The notes: generated by a model not told the origin, from the sequence alone. DNA of 64,000 bases from JBNKFV01 sp050290265 (GCA_050290265.1 JBNKHI010000003.1:62001-126000), one strand, 5' to 3'; shown: positions 53,333 through 61,803, counted from the first letter of the stretch. Made by a program: numbers and translations.

Positions 53333-54484
53333 ATGGTTACAGAAAATCCTATTTCAGGCACGTTAAAAGCTTTACCTTCCGGTACAGAAATGCGCCCGGC
53401 GATTGATGCTGATTTAGCTAGTTTGGTTCTGGTAGAGCAGGCCTGTTTTAGCAATGATCGCTTGAGTCGGCGGCGCTTTCGCCATTGGATTCATGCATCT
53501 AATGGCGCGTTGCAGGTTTTACGGGTAAACGGAAAATTTGCCGGGTATGCGTTGATACTCTTGAATCACGGTACGCGGTTAGCGCGCTTGTATTCGTTGG
53601 CCATCTTGCCGGATTTTCGAGGTCAAGGCATTGCGCAGTTACTGCTGCAGGAGATGGAACGTATCGCTACAGAACACGATCGCTTATATATGCGTCTGGA
53701 GGTTAGCCAACACAATGCAAGTGCCATTAAGCTTTATGAGCAGATGGGTTATCGGGCCTTTGGTGAATACAGCGACTACTATGAAGACCACAGTAACGCG
53801 CTGCGTATGCAGAAATGCATTCGCCAGCGTTCGCAGACCTCTTTAGTGCAAAATATTCCCTGGCATCGTCAGACTACGGAATTTACTTGCGGTCCAGCGG
53901 CGTTGATGATGGCGATGGCGAGTCAGACTGATGAAATGCCCATGAGCCAGGAATTGGAATTGGATTTATGGCGCGAAGCGACGACCATTTTTATGACATC
54001 TGGCCACGGGGGGTGCCATCCTTTAGGTTTGGGAATAGCTGCACGCAAGCGCGGGTTTAATACCCGTGTATATTTGAATACGGACGCCCCTCTCTTCATT
54101 GAAGGTGTGCGTTCAGAGCATAAGAAGTCGATCATGTTGGTAGCTGATGAACAGTTTAATCGGCGCGCGCGTGAGGCAGGCGTGACGTTAATGTATCAAG
54201 ATGTCACGCAAGCCGATATTCAGCAGTGTTTACATGAGGGGTGGGCAGTTCTGGTACTAATTAGTACTTACCGACTGGACGGCAAAAAAGCACCTCATTG
54301 GGTCACGGTTACCGGAATGGACGATCAGTGCTTTTATTTACATGATCCAGATTTGGATGAAAACCAAAAGCATCCGTTGCCTATGGATTACCAGCATGTC
54401 CCTATTGCTCGAGACGATTTCGCAAAGATGAGTTTGTTTGGGCGTGGTCGATTGCGCACTGCCATTGCCATTCGTTATGAATAA
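53333..54484 (+). CDS. GNAT acetyltransferase fused to C39-like cysteine peptidase
   Basis: Two-domain protein of 383 residues. Residues about 17-165 are a RimI-like GNAT with the acetyl-CoA loop FRGQGIAQLLLQE. Residues about 175-380 are a papain-like C39 domain with Cys186 in TTEFTCGPAALMMAMA, HGGCHPLGLG, and the His/Asp elements APHWVTVTGMD and YLHDPD, so the triad looks intact. ATG 53333 follows a GAGAG site. The family is known in gammaproteobacteria near RimK-like ligases; its function has not been established as far as I know. The small lipoprotein gene follows on the same strand. Confidence 0.88.
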   Translation: MVTENPISGTLKALPSGTEMRPAIDADLASLVLVEQACFSNDRLSRRRFRHWIHASNGALQVLRVNGKFAGYALILLNHGTRLARLYSLAILPDFRGQGIAQLLLQEMERIATEHDRLYMRLEVSQHNASAIKLYEQMGYRAFGEYSDYYEDHSNALRMQKCIRQRSQTSLVQNIPWHRQTTEFTCGPAALMMAMASQTDEMPMSQELELDLWREATTIFMTSGHGGCHPLGLGIAARKRGFNTRVYLNTDAPLFIEGVRSEHKKSIMLVADEQFNRRAREAGVTLMYQDVTQADIQQCLHEGWAVLVLISTYRLDGKKAPHWVTVTGMDDQCFYLHDPDLDENQKHPLPMDYQHVPIARDDFAKMSLFGRGRLRTAIAIRYE

Positions 54485-54621
54485 GTTTACGGCAGGTTTA
54501 TGAGATGCATTGGTGACAGTCTAAAACATAGTTGGATATTGGTGGTGGATTAAAATCAAGTTTTTATTGCCTTAAGCGATTGTGTTAAGGTGTTTGTTCG
54601 TGGATTTACTGAGGAACTAAA

Positions 54622-55065
54622 ATGAAAAAGCTCGTAGCTGGAATATTAGGTGTGGCGTTGTTAGCTAATCTTGCTGGATGTGGGACTATTTTGCACCCTG
54701 AGCGCAAAGGGCAGGTTAGTGGTAAATTAGACCCAAGTATTGTGTTGTTGGATGCGGTAGGCTTATTGTTCTTCTTTGTGCCGGGTGTTGTTGCTTTTGC
54801 TGTGGACTTTACCAATGGGACTATTTATCTGCCTGGTGGTGGGTCGCTGGTGCTGAATGATCAAGAAATGCAAAGTATTTCTAACGATGGAACGTTAGAC
54901 CGCAATAGTTTGCAAAACCTCTTAAAAGAGAAAGCGGCGTTTGACGATACTTCAGTATTGCAGTCTTTGGATATGGGTGCGTTGCAATTCAAACGGTTAG
55001 ACTCTAAGACCGAAGTGCTGGCCCTGCTTGATCGTTACCAGCAGCGCCATTACGCGGCGATGTAA
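54622..55065 (+). CDS. Small predicted lipoprotein (YceK/YidQ-like)
   Basis: 147-residue exported lipoprotein. The signal sequence MKKLVAGILGVALLANLAG ends in a lipobox with Cys20 (LAGC), followed by GTILHPERKGQ. A second hydrophobic segment, LLFFFVPGVVAFAVDF, lies near residues 50-65. The C-terminal half is soluble and charged, ending in a Gln/Arg-rich helix. Resembles YceK/YidQ-like proteins of unknown function. A GAGGA ribosome site precedes the ATG and a bidirectional terminator follows. Confidence 0.75.
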   Translation: MKKLVAGILGVALLANLAGCGTILHPERKGQVSGKLDPSIVLLDAVGLLFFFVPGVVAFAVDFTNGTIYLPGGGSLVLNDQEMQSISNDGTLDRNSLQNLLKEKAAFDDTSVLQSLDMGALQFKRLDSKTEVLALLDRYQQRHYAAM

Positions 55066-55088
55066 CTTACCTTTATCTGGTGCTTTTA

Positions 55089-55119
55089 AAAAACCGGAAA
55101 TTTTGTTTCCGGTTTTTTT
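55089..55119. terminator. Bidirectional intrinsic terminator
   Basis: Perfect 10-bp stem AAACCGGAAA and TTTCCGGTTT with a 5-base loop, followed by T-runs on both strands. It separates the convergent lipoprotein gene and ATP-grasp gene. Confidence 0.9.
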
Positions 55120-55190
55120 GTGAGTTGCTTTTCTGGATTATTCAACTACTCACTAAAGAATTTGCTGTCGGGTTTTAAAGCTAATAATTG

Positions 55191-56645
55191 TTATCGGCCC
55201 CGATTTTCCAGTCTTAGTGCAAACTCCTGCATGATCTGCATATACAGTTCATTACCTAAATATAAGTCTTCAACTTTATGATCAATACTGGGGTTGTCAT
55301 TGACTTCGATCACGTATACTTGTTGGCCTTTCTGTTTGATGTCAACGCCATAGAGTCCGTTGCCAATAATGGCGCAGGCTTTTAATGAAGCATCCAGTAC
55401 CGGTTTTGGAACTTCAAAGGTCGGCAGTGTTTCGAAGCCCCCGGAATTAAAACGTTTTGATGAGTGGTTGTAAATCTGCCAATGATTGCGAGCCATATGG
55501 TAACGGCAGGCATAAATTGCTCGACCATTGAGTACACCAATTCGCCAATCAAATTCGGTGTATAGGTATTCTTGAATTAATACCAGAGCCGTATCGCTAA
55601 AGAGTTCGATTAACTTTTCCTTGAGTTCGGTGCGATTGCTGACTTTGTAAACACCCTTAGAAAAGGATCCTTCAGGCATTTTAATAACAATAGGGTAGGT
55701 AAATTCTTGCTCTATATTGTTCAGTGTTTCTTCAGTGCTGTTGGCAACTACGTGGGTTTTAGGACTGGGTACATGCTTATAACTAAATGCATCATGTAAA
55801 AAGACTTTGTTACAGCAACGTAAAATAGAGGTTGAGTCATCTATTACAACGAGTCCCGCTTTCTCAGCTTTTCTGGCAAGTCGATAGGTCGGGTGGTCAA
55901 TGGCCGTAGTTTCTCGGATAAACAGAGCATCGTATTGGGATATATTTTCCAACGCGCGGCTGGTGACAGTCTCTGCCTGGATGCCACATTTTTCTGCTGC
56001 CTTAATGAAGCGTTTAATAGCATCCTTGTCACTGGGTGGTGATGGCTCTTCAGGATTTACCAAAATTGCCATATCCCAACGTTGCCGTTTTTTTGCATTG
56101 GGTGAACGCCAAACAACTTGAGTAAAGCGATTCAGCTGTTCAATAAATAACTCATTTTCAGCGGTATTTAATTGTGCAAAAGCAAAGCGCTCAATGGCTG
56201 CTTGCACGTGGTTTTTGTTATTGCTTAGCACTACTCGCAAAATGGGAGCAGGGTGTAAGTTGAACAGTCTTTGGGCGAATCTTCGTAATGTTGGGTTGGT
56301 GGTGTAGCCGAAATAGAAAAAATATTCCTGCGTGTCCGCATGATTAGGAACGAGTTTTAGTAATGTTTCCATCTCGGTACTGAGAATTTCGACATGAGAT
56401 GACTCGCGCAAGGTATTAATAGTGCTCACACTAGGCAAGGCTTTGTGTTGTCTCGCTTCTGCTAATAGTGAACAGTAATAGCCTTTGCTTAGGTAATGCT
56501 CAGTATCACACAGGTTGATTAGCCGGGTTTTACGTTCATTGCGTTTTGGATATTCATGCAAATACTGTTCGAAAGAAATAACTTTCAAGTGTGGGCTGGA
56601 GAATATAAGTGATGGATCGTCCACAATGATCAGAGTGGTATACAT
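55191..56645 (-). CDS. RimK-like ATP-grasp ligase with N-terminal RLAN-type domain
   Basis: Predicted ATP-dependent amide-bond (amidoligase) enzyme of 484 residues. The C-terminal part (about 200-480) is RimK-like ATP-grasp: YDALFIRETTAIDHPTYRLARKAE, the DDSTSILRCCNK strand, IVIKMPEGSFSKGVYKV, IQEYLYTEFDWRIGVLNG, and VIEVNDNPSID with metal-binding Glu/Asn. The first about 190 residues are an N-terminal domain found before this kind of ATP-grasp, without recognised catalytic motif. RimK relatives add glutamate to protein or peptide C termini; the substrate here is unknown. Second gene of an M42-ATP-grasp operon. Confidence 0.85.
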   Translation of the reverse strand: MYTTLIIVDDPSLIFSSPHLKVISFEQYLHEYPKRNERKTRLINLCDTEHYLSKGYYCSLLAEARQHKALPSVSTINTLRESSHVEILSTEMETLLKLVPNHADTQEYFFYFGYTTNPTLRRFAQRLFNLHPAPILRVVLSNNKNHVQAAIERFAFAQLNTAENELFIEQLNRFTQVVWRSPNAKKRQRWDMAILVNPEEPSPPSDKDAIKRFIKAAEKCGIQAETVTSRALENISQYDALFIRETTAIDHPTYRLARKAEKAGLVVIDDSTSILRCCNKVFLHDAFSYKHVPSPKTHVVANSTEETLNNIEQEFTYPIVIKMPEGSFSKGVYKVSNRTELKEKLIELFSDTALVLIQEYLYTEFDWRIGVLNGRAIYACRYHMARNHWQIYNHSSKRFNSGGFETLPTFEVPKPVLDASLKACAIIGNGLYGVDIKQKGQQVYVIEVNDNPSIDHKVEDLYLGNELYMQIMQEFALRLENRGR

Positions 56646-56669
56646 GATGGTACCTTAAATGTGTAAGCG

Positions 56670-57776
56670 CTAATGCGTTGTAGAGAGAGTCAGTTGGGTC
56701 AATACGTCGATAAACGCTGCTACCGACTCACAAGGTGCTGATTCTGCCAGTGTGTGATAGCCCGACGTGGGTATTTGTAACGTTGTGCCTGTGACTAAAC
56801 CATTTGAGGCAGCGATGATGCGGCCCATTTCTGTAGATCCTAAGGATGCCGGCTTTGCTCCGGGTGCCAGGTTTCGGTTTTGTTTCGTCACATATTCGTC
56901 TTTAAATTGCGTGCTTATGCCACGCAGGTCACAAAGAGTTTTCAATGTTGTGGTTAACGCAGTGTCAAATATTGCATTGGCATCTCGGTTTCTCAGTATT
57001 AAATGCTGTTGTTGTGCTGTTGCAAAATCTGGGTAAGGACTGGTGTCTACTACCACGAGTTGGTTCGTGCCAGTGCCAAAGCGTCGGAACCATTCAAGAA
57101 GGTAGCGCCAACTTTTTCCAGCTTCTTCCTGGGCGGTAAAGAATGCGGTTCCTTCGAATCCGAGTTCAAATAAATACACTAAAATTGCAATAGTCAGAAT
57201 GTTGTCCAGTTGACCGACGAGTGCTTCGTCAGTGACTTTTAGTCGGTCAAGAAAAGCCACAGGTGTGCCCGCAACCAAGTGTTCCAGACCTTCAATTTCA
57301 AAAATTAAGTTGTTGCGAAATTCACAGATATACGCATCTTTAATCTTGCCATTGCCGCGATAGACGCCAGACCAAGGTTCGTAGGCGAAGACAGCTTGTT
57401 CGGGAAAGCGGCCTACCACTTTTTGCATCAATTCTTCGCTCACCGAGTTGCCCAGTAAATCGGAACGAGCGCCGGCGACAAAAGCAGCAAATTGAAACTC
57501 ATTGGGCCCGGTGCAAACTAGGCCGTGGCGGTCCGCGTGAGCTGATAACATTAAGCTTCTTGGATTGCTTCCTTGGGCAACCAGTACACCCTCGTACCAT
57601 GTGACTTTGGCACCGCGCTCTTCCAGTTCGCGCTGTAATATACGAAAGAATGAATGTTCCGCACCAACTACACTGGGGTTGCGAATAAGCACCGAAAGAA
57701 GGTCCAGTAGAGCCTGGGGCAGCTGAGTAGTAGAGGATGTTACGTCCTGTGGACGGGGCTTTTGGGATGCAGTCAT
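56670..57776 (-). CDS. M42/M20-like metallopeptidase
   Basis: Predicted dinuclear-metal aminopeptidase or deacylase of 368 residues. Metal ligands and the catalytic base can be followed: SAHADRHGLV (His, Asp), VGQLDN (bridging Asp), TAQEEAGKSW (Glu-Glu), VVDTSPYPD (Asp) and GYHTLAE near the C terminus (His). The usual M42 beta-rich dimerisation insert is visible around residues 85-195. The GGAG site before ATG 57776 supports the start. It is 24 bases upstream of the ATP-grasp gene on the same strand, so it probably makes or trims the same type of bond. Confidence 0.85.
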   Translation of the reverse strand: MTASQKPRPQDVTSSTTQLPQALLDLLSVLIRNPSVVGAEHSFFRILQRELEERGAKVTWYEGVLVAQGSNPRSLMLSAHADRHGLVCTGPNEFQFAAFVAGARSDLLGNSVSEELMQKVVGRFPEQAVFAYEPWSGVYRGNGKIKDAYICEFRNNLIFEIEGLEHLVAGTPVAFLDRLKVTDEALVGQLDNILTIAILVYLFELGFEGTAFFTAQEEAGKSWRYLLEWFRRFGTGTNQLVVVDTSPYPDFATAQQQHLILRNRDANAIFDTALTTTLKTLCDLRGISTQFKDEYVTKQNRNLAPGAKPASLGSTEMGRIIAASNGLVTGTTLQIPTSGYHTLAESAPCESVAAFIDVLTQLTLSTTH

Positions 57777-58098
57777 TGGGTTGCTCCAACAAGGGTTGGG
57801 TGTTTGTGCCTCCAGCTTAACTCAGTCGCATCGCCAGTCTGTTGATAGCTGATCTAGCTAAAGTGGATTGGCCCTGTTTTGGCCGAAACTTGGAGGCTAT
57901 ATATAGCGCATTTTTTGTCTTAGCAAGCATTATTTTGTAGAGTTTGAAATAAAGCTCTTTGTGTATTGCTGGCAGTTAGTTCTAGGCTATATCTACGACA
58001 CTTGAGCTATAACATAAGTCAGGCATAGCAATAGGTGTAGCATCAAACGACAGGTTTTGCCTGTCGCAATAGACTCCAAAACACCAAGGTGATTTAGC
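57777..58098. promoter_or_regulatory. Divergent promoter region of the M42 and symporter genes
   Basis: A 322-base gap. It contains a 7-bp hairpin CGACAGG-TTTTG-CCTGTCG at 58048-58066, about 30 bases before the symporter ATG, which may influence its translation or mRNA stability. No confident -35/-10 pair could be chosen by eye; no gene seen. Confidence 0.45.
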
Positions 58099-59448
58099 AT
58101 GCACGATACATTTCAGTTACTTAAGCCAATGAAGAGTATAGGGCAGAGTTTGGATCGCCTGATTCAGGGCCGTTTATGGGCCAAAGTGCTGTTGGCAATG
58201 TTCTTGGGTATTTTGCTTGGATTAATGCTAGGGCCAGACCTTAATTGGGTGCCGGCCCCAACCGTTAATGTGATTACCGCGTGGTTGGCTATGCCTGGGC
58301 AAGTGTTTTTAGCGGTTATTCAAATGATCGTTGTGCCGTTGGTGTTGGCGTCCATTGTGCGAGGTTTAGCAGCAAATAATGACCCCCAAGCACTAAAGAA
58401 AAATGGCGGTGTCGCATTGTTATTTATCATGGTATCCACCGCTTTGGCGACAGTGATTGGTATCGGGCTGGCGTTAATATTTGAGCCTGGAAGCTATGTG
58501 CAGGTAGATGATGTTATGCGTCAAGTAGCCAGCACGGCTCAACCTGCCGCAACGCAGAGCTTTCCGCCGTTAGCCGAGTTGCCCAATAAGATGATCGCCC
58601 TGATTCCGCGTAACCCGTTATCGTCTATGGTGACTGGTGAAATGTTACAGGTAATTTTGTTTGCGGCAATTCTGGGCGTTGCGTTATTGAGTATTCCCGC
58701 GCAACAGGCAAGGCCGTTGTTCGAATTACTCGGCGCATTGCAGGAAGTCAGTATTCGTGTGGTGTCTTGGGCGATGCTACTGGCTCCCATAGCGGTGTTT
58801 GGTTTAATTACCAAGCTGGTCGCCAACCTTGGCATTGAAGTGCTAGCGGGCATGGCGATGTATGTGGGCGTGGTGCTGCTAGGGATGCTGGCGATGGCTG
58901 GTTTCTACTTGTTGGTTGTGGCGTTGGCAGGTGCTGGTCCTGTGAGGCAGTTTTTGGGGAATGTTAAGGAACTCTTGTTACTGGCTTTTTCGACTAGTAG
59001 TTCTGCGGCCGTAATGCCGCTTTCACTCCAGACCTGTGAAGAGCGTTTGCACTTGAAACCGGAGATTGTCCGATTCCTGATTCCGCTTGGAGCCACAATT
59101 AATATGACGGGTACCGCGCTATACCAAGGTGTTGCCACGCTGTTTTTAGCCCAGGTATTTGGCATCGATCTCAGCCTTACCAGCTATGTATTTATTATTA
59201 CCATGGCGGTTGCTGCCTCGATAGGCTCCCCCGCGACGCCTGGAGCCGGAATTGTTATTTTGAGTGTAATTCTTGAAGGGGTAGGTATTCCTGCTGCCGG
59301 TATGGCGCTGTTGCTAGGTGTCGATCGTATTTTGGATATGTGCCGAACAGCGATTAATGTTTTGGGCGATGTGACAGCCTGCGTACTGGTGCAAAAGGTG
59401 GTTTCAGATACGTCGCCGACAGAAATTACGCAGACACCACAGGTTTAG
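58099..59448 (+). CDS. Dicarboxylate/amino acid:cation symporter (DAACS)
   Basis: GltP/DctA-family sodium or proton symporter of 449 residues in the inner membrane. Family signatures: AFSTSSSAAVMPLSLQ (the Ser-rich hairpin, here TSSSAAVMP), GATINMTGTALYQGVATLFLAQ and SIGSPATPGAGIVILS. The start at 58099 has an AAGGTGA site at good spacing. The substrate is likely glutamate, aspartate or a C4 dicarboxylate; selectivity cannot be determined. It is divergent from the peptidase-ligase operon, and could supply or retrieve the amino acid used there. Confidence 0.9.
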   Translation: MHDTFQLLKPMKSIGQSLDRLIQGRLWAKVLLAMFLGILLGLMLGPDLNWVPAPTVNVITAWLAMPGQVFLAVIQMIVVPLVLASIVRGLAANNDPQALKKNGGVALLFIMVSTALATVIGIGLALIFEPGSYVQVDDVMRQVASTAQPAATQSFPPLAELPNKMIALIPRNPLSSMVTGEMLQVILFAAILGVALLSIPAQQARPLFELLGALQEVSIRVVSWAMLLAPIAVFGLITKLVANLGIEVLAGMAMYVGVVLLGMLAMAGFYLLVVALAGAGPVRQFLGNVKELLLLAFSTSSSAAVMPLSLQTCEERLHLKPEIVRFLIPLGATINMTGTALYQGVATLFLAQVFGIDLSLTSYVFIITMAVAASIGSPATPGAGIVILSVILEGVGIPAAGMALLLGVDRILDMCRTAINVLGDVTACVLVQKVVSDTSPTEITQTPQV

Positions 59449-59564
59449 TTGTGTAGACCGGTAAATAGAGTCTGTACAGCCTATATCTTTGTGGTTAAAC
59501 TTATCCACCTTTCAGGGCTGCTATTTGCATATTCTACCACTTGTTGGCCTGCTGGAGATTGAAC

Positions 59565-59624
59565 GTGAACACACTGGTTAATACCCAGATCCTTCCTCTG
59601 TCTACGTGGCGATGGCGTCGCTAG
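59565..59624 (+). CDS. trpL: trp operon leader peptide TrpL
   Basis: A GTG-started frame of 19 codons plus TAG, with a TGGAGA ribosome site (59553-59558) seven bases before the start. The peptide ends LSTWRWRR: two tryptophan codons separated by one Arg, at 59607-59609 and 59613-59615. It is about 130 bases before trpE and is followed by alternative stem-loops (next entry). Ribosome stalling at the Trp codons when charged tRNA-Trp is scarce would favour the antiterminator. The match to classic trpL design is strong, though no homologue was searched. Confidence 0.8.
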   Translation: MNTLVNTQILPLSTWRWRR

Positions 59625-59711
59625 GATTCTCTATTGGCCAGTATTCCTCGGCCAACCCCCTTGCTGTATAGCAAATTCTGCCGGTTAGCCGGAAAAATAA
59701 AATTCGGGTTG
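59609..59711 (+). promoter_or_regulatory. trp attenuator: overlapping stem-loops after trpL
   Basis: Four segments can pair in alternative ways. Segment 1 is TGGC in the second Trp codon region (59613-59616), complementary to GCCA in segment 2 (59637-59640). Segment 2 TTGGCC (59634-59639) pairs with segment 3 GGCCAA (59650-59655). Segment 3 CGGCCAACC (59649-59657) pairs, with one mismatch, with segment 4 GGTTAGCCG (59683-59691). A further stem TTGCT/AGCAA sits inside 3:4. No good T-run follows segment 4, so the terminator is not canonical; a weaker pairing of CAACCC (59653-59658) with GGGTTG (59706-59711) precedes TGTGTGTTT. Confidence 0.6.
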
Positions 59712-59751
59712 TGTGTTTATCAATACCGCCCAACGTTGTAAGGAAGCTCCT

Positions 59752-61215
59752 ATGACGCCGCAAGAGTTTGAACAATTAGCCGCTCAAGGCTACAACCGTA
59801 TTCCACTATTTCGCGAAGTGCTCGCTGATTTAGAGACCCCCGTATCCAGTTATTTAAAACTGGCTCGTGGACCTTATTCTTACCTGTTTGAGTCTGTCCA
59901 AGGCGGTGAAAAATGGGGCCGTTACTCCATTCTCGGAATGCCGGCACGGACCGTCCTGAAAGTACACGGGCACGCGGTTACCGTTGAAAAAGACGGGGAA
60001 ATTATTGAAACCACCACTTGTACCGACCCGTTAAGCTTTGTAGAAGAGTTTAAGTCCAGATACCGCGCCCCGCATATGGAGGGTTTGCCGAGCTTTAGTG
60101 GTGGCCTGGTAGGGTATTTTGGTTATGACTGTGTGCGTTATGTGGAACCTAAATTAGGGTCAGGTATGAACACTGACAATATTCAAACACCAGATATATT
60201 GTTAATGGTGTCTGATGAAGTCCTGGTGTTTGATAATTTGGCCGGTAAGTTGATCTTGATTGTGCACGTAAACCCGGAAGTAGAAAACGGTTTCGCGTTG
60301 GCGAGCCAGCGTCTGGATGAAATAGAGGCAGGGTTGCACAAGGCAACTCCAGAAATGCCGCCGATTGACCTGCATGCACCGGTACGGGAAAGCGAATTTA
60401 CATCGAGTTTTGGTGAGGAAAATTTTCGTCAGGCGGTTGAGACAATAAAAGACTATGTGTTAGCGGGCGATATTATGCAGGTAGTAATATCGCAGCGTTT
60501 GTCTATTCCCTTTACTGCAAACCCGCTCAATTTGTACCGTGCGTTGCGTAATTTAAATCCCTCGCCCTATATGTATTTTCTAGATCTAGGCGATCATCAT
60601 GTGGTGGGTAGCAGTCCAGAAATTTTGGCACGCTTGGAAAACGGTGAAGTGACCGTCAGGCCAATTGCCGGCACTCGTCGGCGAGGACGCAGTGATGCCG
60701 AAGATAAGGCGTTAGAGCAAGAGATGCTCAATGATCCGAAAGAAATTGCTGAGCATTTGATGCTGATTGATCTGGGCCGCAATGATGCTGGCCGGGTTAG
60801 CCAGATTGGGTCGGTTGAAGTCACCGAAAAAATGGTTGTCGAACGTTATTCGCACGTTATGCATATCACATCCAATGTCACAGGGCAGTTACGAGAAGGC
60901 CTGACTGCAATGGATGTGCTTCGGGCCGCATTGCCAGCGGGAACATTGTCTGGAGCGCCGAAAATTCGCGCCATGGAGATTATCGACGAGCTGGAGTCGC
61001 ACAAGCGCGGCATTTACGGGGGCGCAGTGGGTTATATCGATTGGAGTGGCAATATGGACACGGCTATTGCGATTCGCACGGCAGTCATTAAAGACCAAAC
61101 ACTCTACAACCAGGCCGGTGCAGGGGTTGTGGCAGATTCGATTCCCGCATTGGAATGGAAAGAAACGATGAACAAGGCGCGAGCGGTTTTTCGAGCTGTG
61201 GATATGGTGCGGTAG
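59752..61215 (+). CDS. trpE: Anthranilate synthase component I TrpE
   Basis: Converts chorismate to anthranilate using ammonia from TrpG. ATG 59752 (MTPQEFEQLA) follows an AAGGA site and gives 487 residues. The Trp-binding feedback site SYLFESVQGGEKWGRYS is present; chorismate-utilising motifs include FRQAVETIKDYVLAGDIMQVVISQR, PSPYMYFLDLGDHHVVGSSPE, RPIAGTRRRGR, HLMLIDLGRND and GTLSGAPKIRAMEII. First gene of a compact trpE-trpG-trpD-trpC operon; trpG begins 9 bases after its stop. Confidence 0.98.
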   Translation: MTPQEFEQLAAQGYNRIPLFREVLADLETPVSSYLKLARGPYSYLFESVQGGEKWGRYSILGMPARTVLKVHGHAVTVEKDGEIIETTTCTDPLSFVEEFKSRYRAPHMEGLPSFSGGLVGYFGYDCVRYVEPKLGSGMNTDNIQTPDILLMVSDEVLVFDNLAGKLILIVHVNPEVENGFALASQRLDEIEAGLHKATPEMPPIDLHAPVRESEFTSSFGEENFRQAVETIKDYVLAGDIMQVVISQRLSIPFTANPLNLYRALRNLNPSPYMYFLDLGDHHVVGSSPEILARLENGEVTVRPIAGTRRRGRSDAEDKALEQEMLNDPKEIAEHLMLIDLGRNDAGRVSQIGSVEVTEKMVVERYSHVMHITSNVTGQLREGLTAMDVLRAALPAGTLSGAPKIRAMEIIDELESHKRGIYGGAVGYIDWSGNMDTAIAIRTAVIKDQTLYNQAGAGVVADSIPALEWKETMNKARAVFRAVDMVR

Positions 61216-61224
61216 GAGAAATTT

Positions 61225-61803
61225 ATGCTGTTAATGATTGATAACTACGATTCGTTTACCTACAACGTTGTGCAATATCTCGGTGAACTTGAAGCTGATG
61301 TGAAAGTAGTCCGTAACGATGAGCTGTCTTTAGCCGAAATAGAAGCGCTCGCGCCTGAGAAATTGGTGATTTCACCGGGTCCATGTACGCCCAATGAAGC
61401 TGGTGTTTCGGTAGCTGCGATTAAGGCCTTTAAGGGTAAAATTCCTATACTAGGTATTTGTCTTGGCCATCAAAGTATTGGACAGGCGTTTGGCGGCAAG
61501 ATTGTGCGGGCCCGGCAAGTAATGCATGGGAAAATGTCGCCAATATTTCACAGTGATGTCGGGATTTTTCGGGGTTTGAATAATCCCTATCGCGCCACAC
61601 GCTACCACTCTCTCATTATTGAAAAGGAGAGTTTACCTGATTGTCTGGAAGTGACTGCCTGGACGCAAACGGAAGATGGCGAGGTAGATGAAATTATGGG
61701 TGTGCGACATAAAGAATATGCCATAGAAGGTGTGCAGTTCCATCCTGAGTCGATAATGACGGAACATGGCCACGACTTGTTACGTAATTTTCTGGAAGGC
61801 TAA
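61225..61803 (+). CDS. trpG: Anthranilate synthase glutamine amidotransferase TrpG
   Basis: Supplies ammonia to TrpE; the same subunit may serve PabB. Class I glutamine amidotransferase of 192 residues: MIDNYDSFTYNVVQYL start, oxyanion/GPG segment ISPGPCTPNEAG, nucleophile Cys in ILGICLGHQSIGQAFGG, and His/Glu in EGVQFHPESIMTEHG. It follows trpE by 9 bases. In pseudomonads trpE and trpGDC are usually separate loci; here they are contiguous. Confidence 0.98.
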   Translation: MLLMIDNYDSFTYNVVQYLGELEADVKVVRNDELSLAEIEALAPEKLVISPGPCTPNEAGVSVAAIKAFKGKIPILGICLGHQSIGQAFGGKIVRARQVMHGKMSPIFHSDVGIFRGLNNPYRATRYHSLIIEKESLPDCLEVTAWTQTEDGEVDEIMGVRHKEYAIEGVQFHPESIMTEHGHDLLRNFLEG

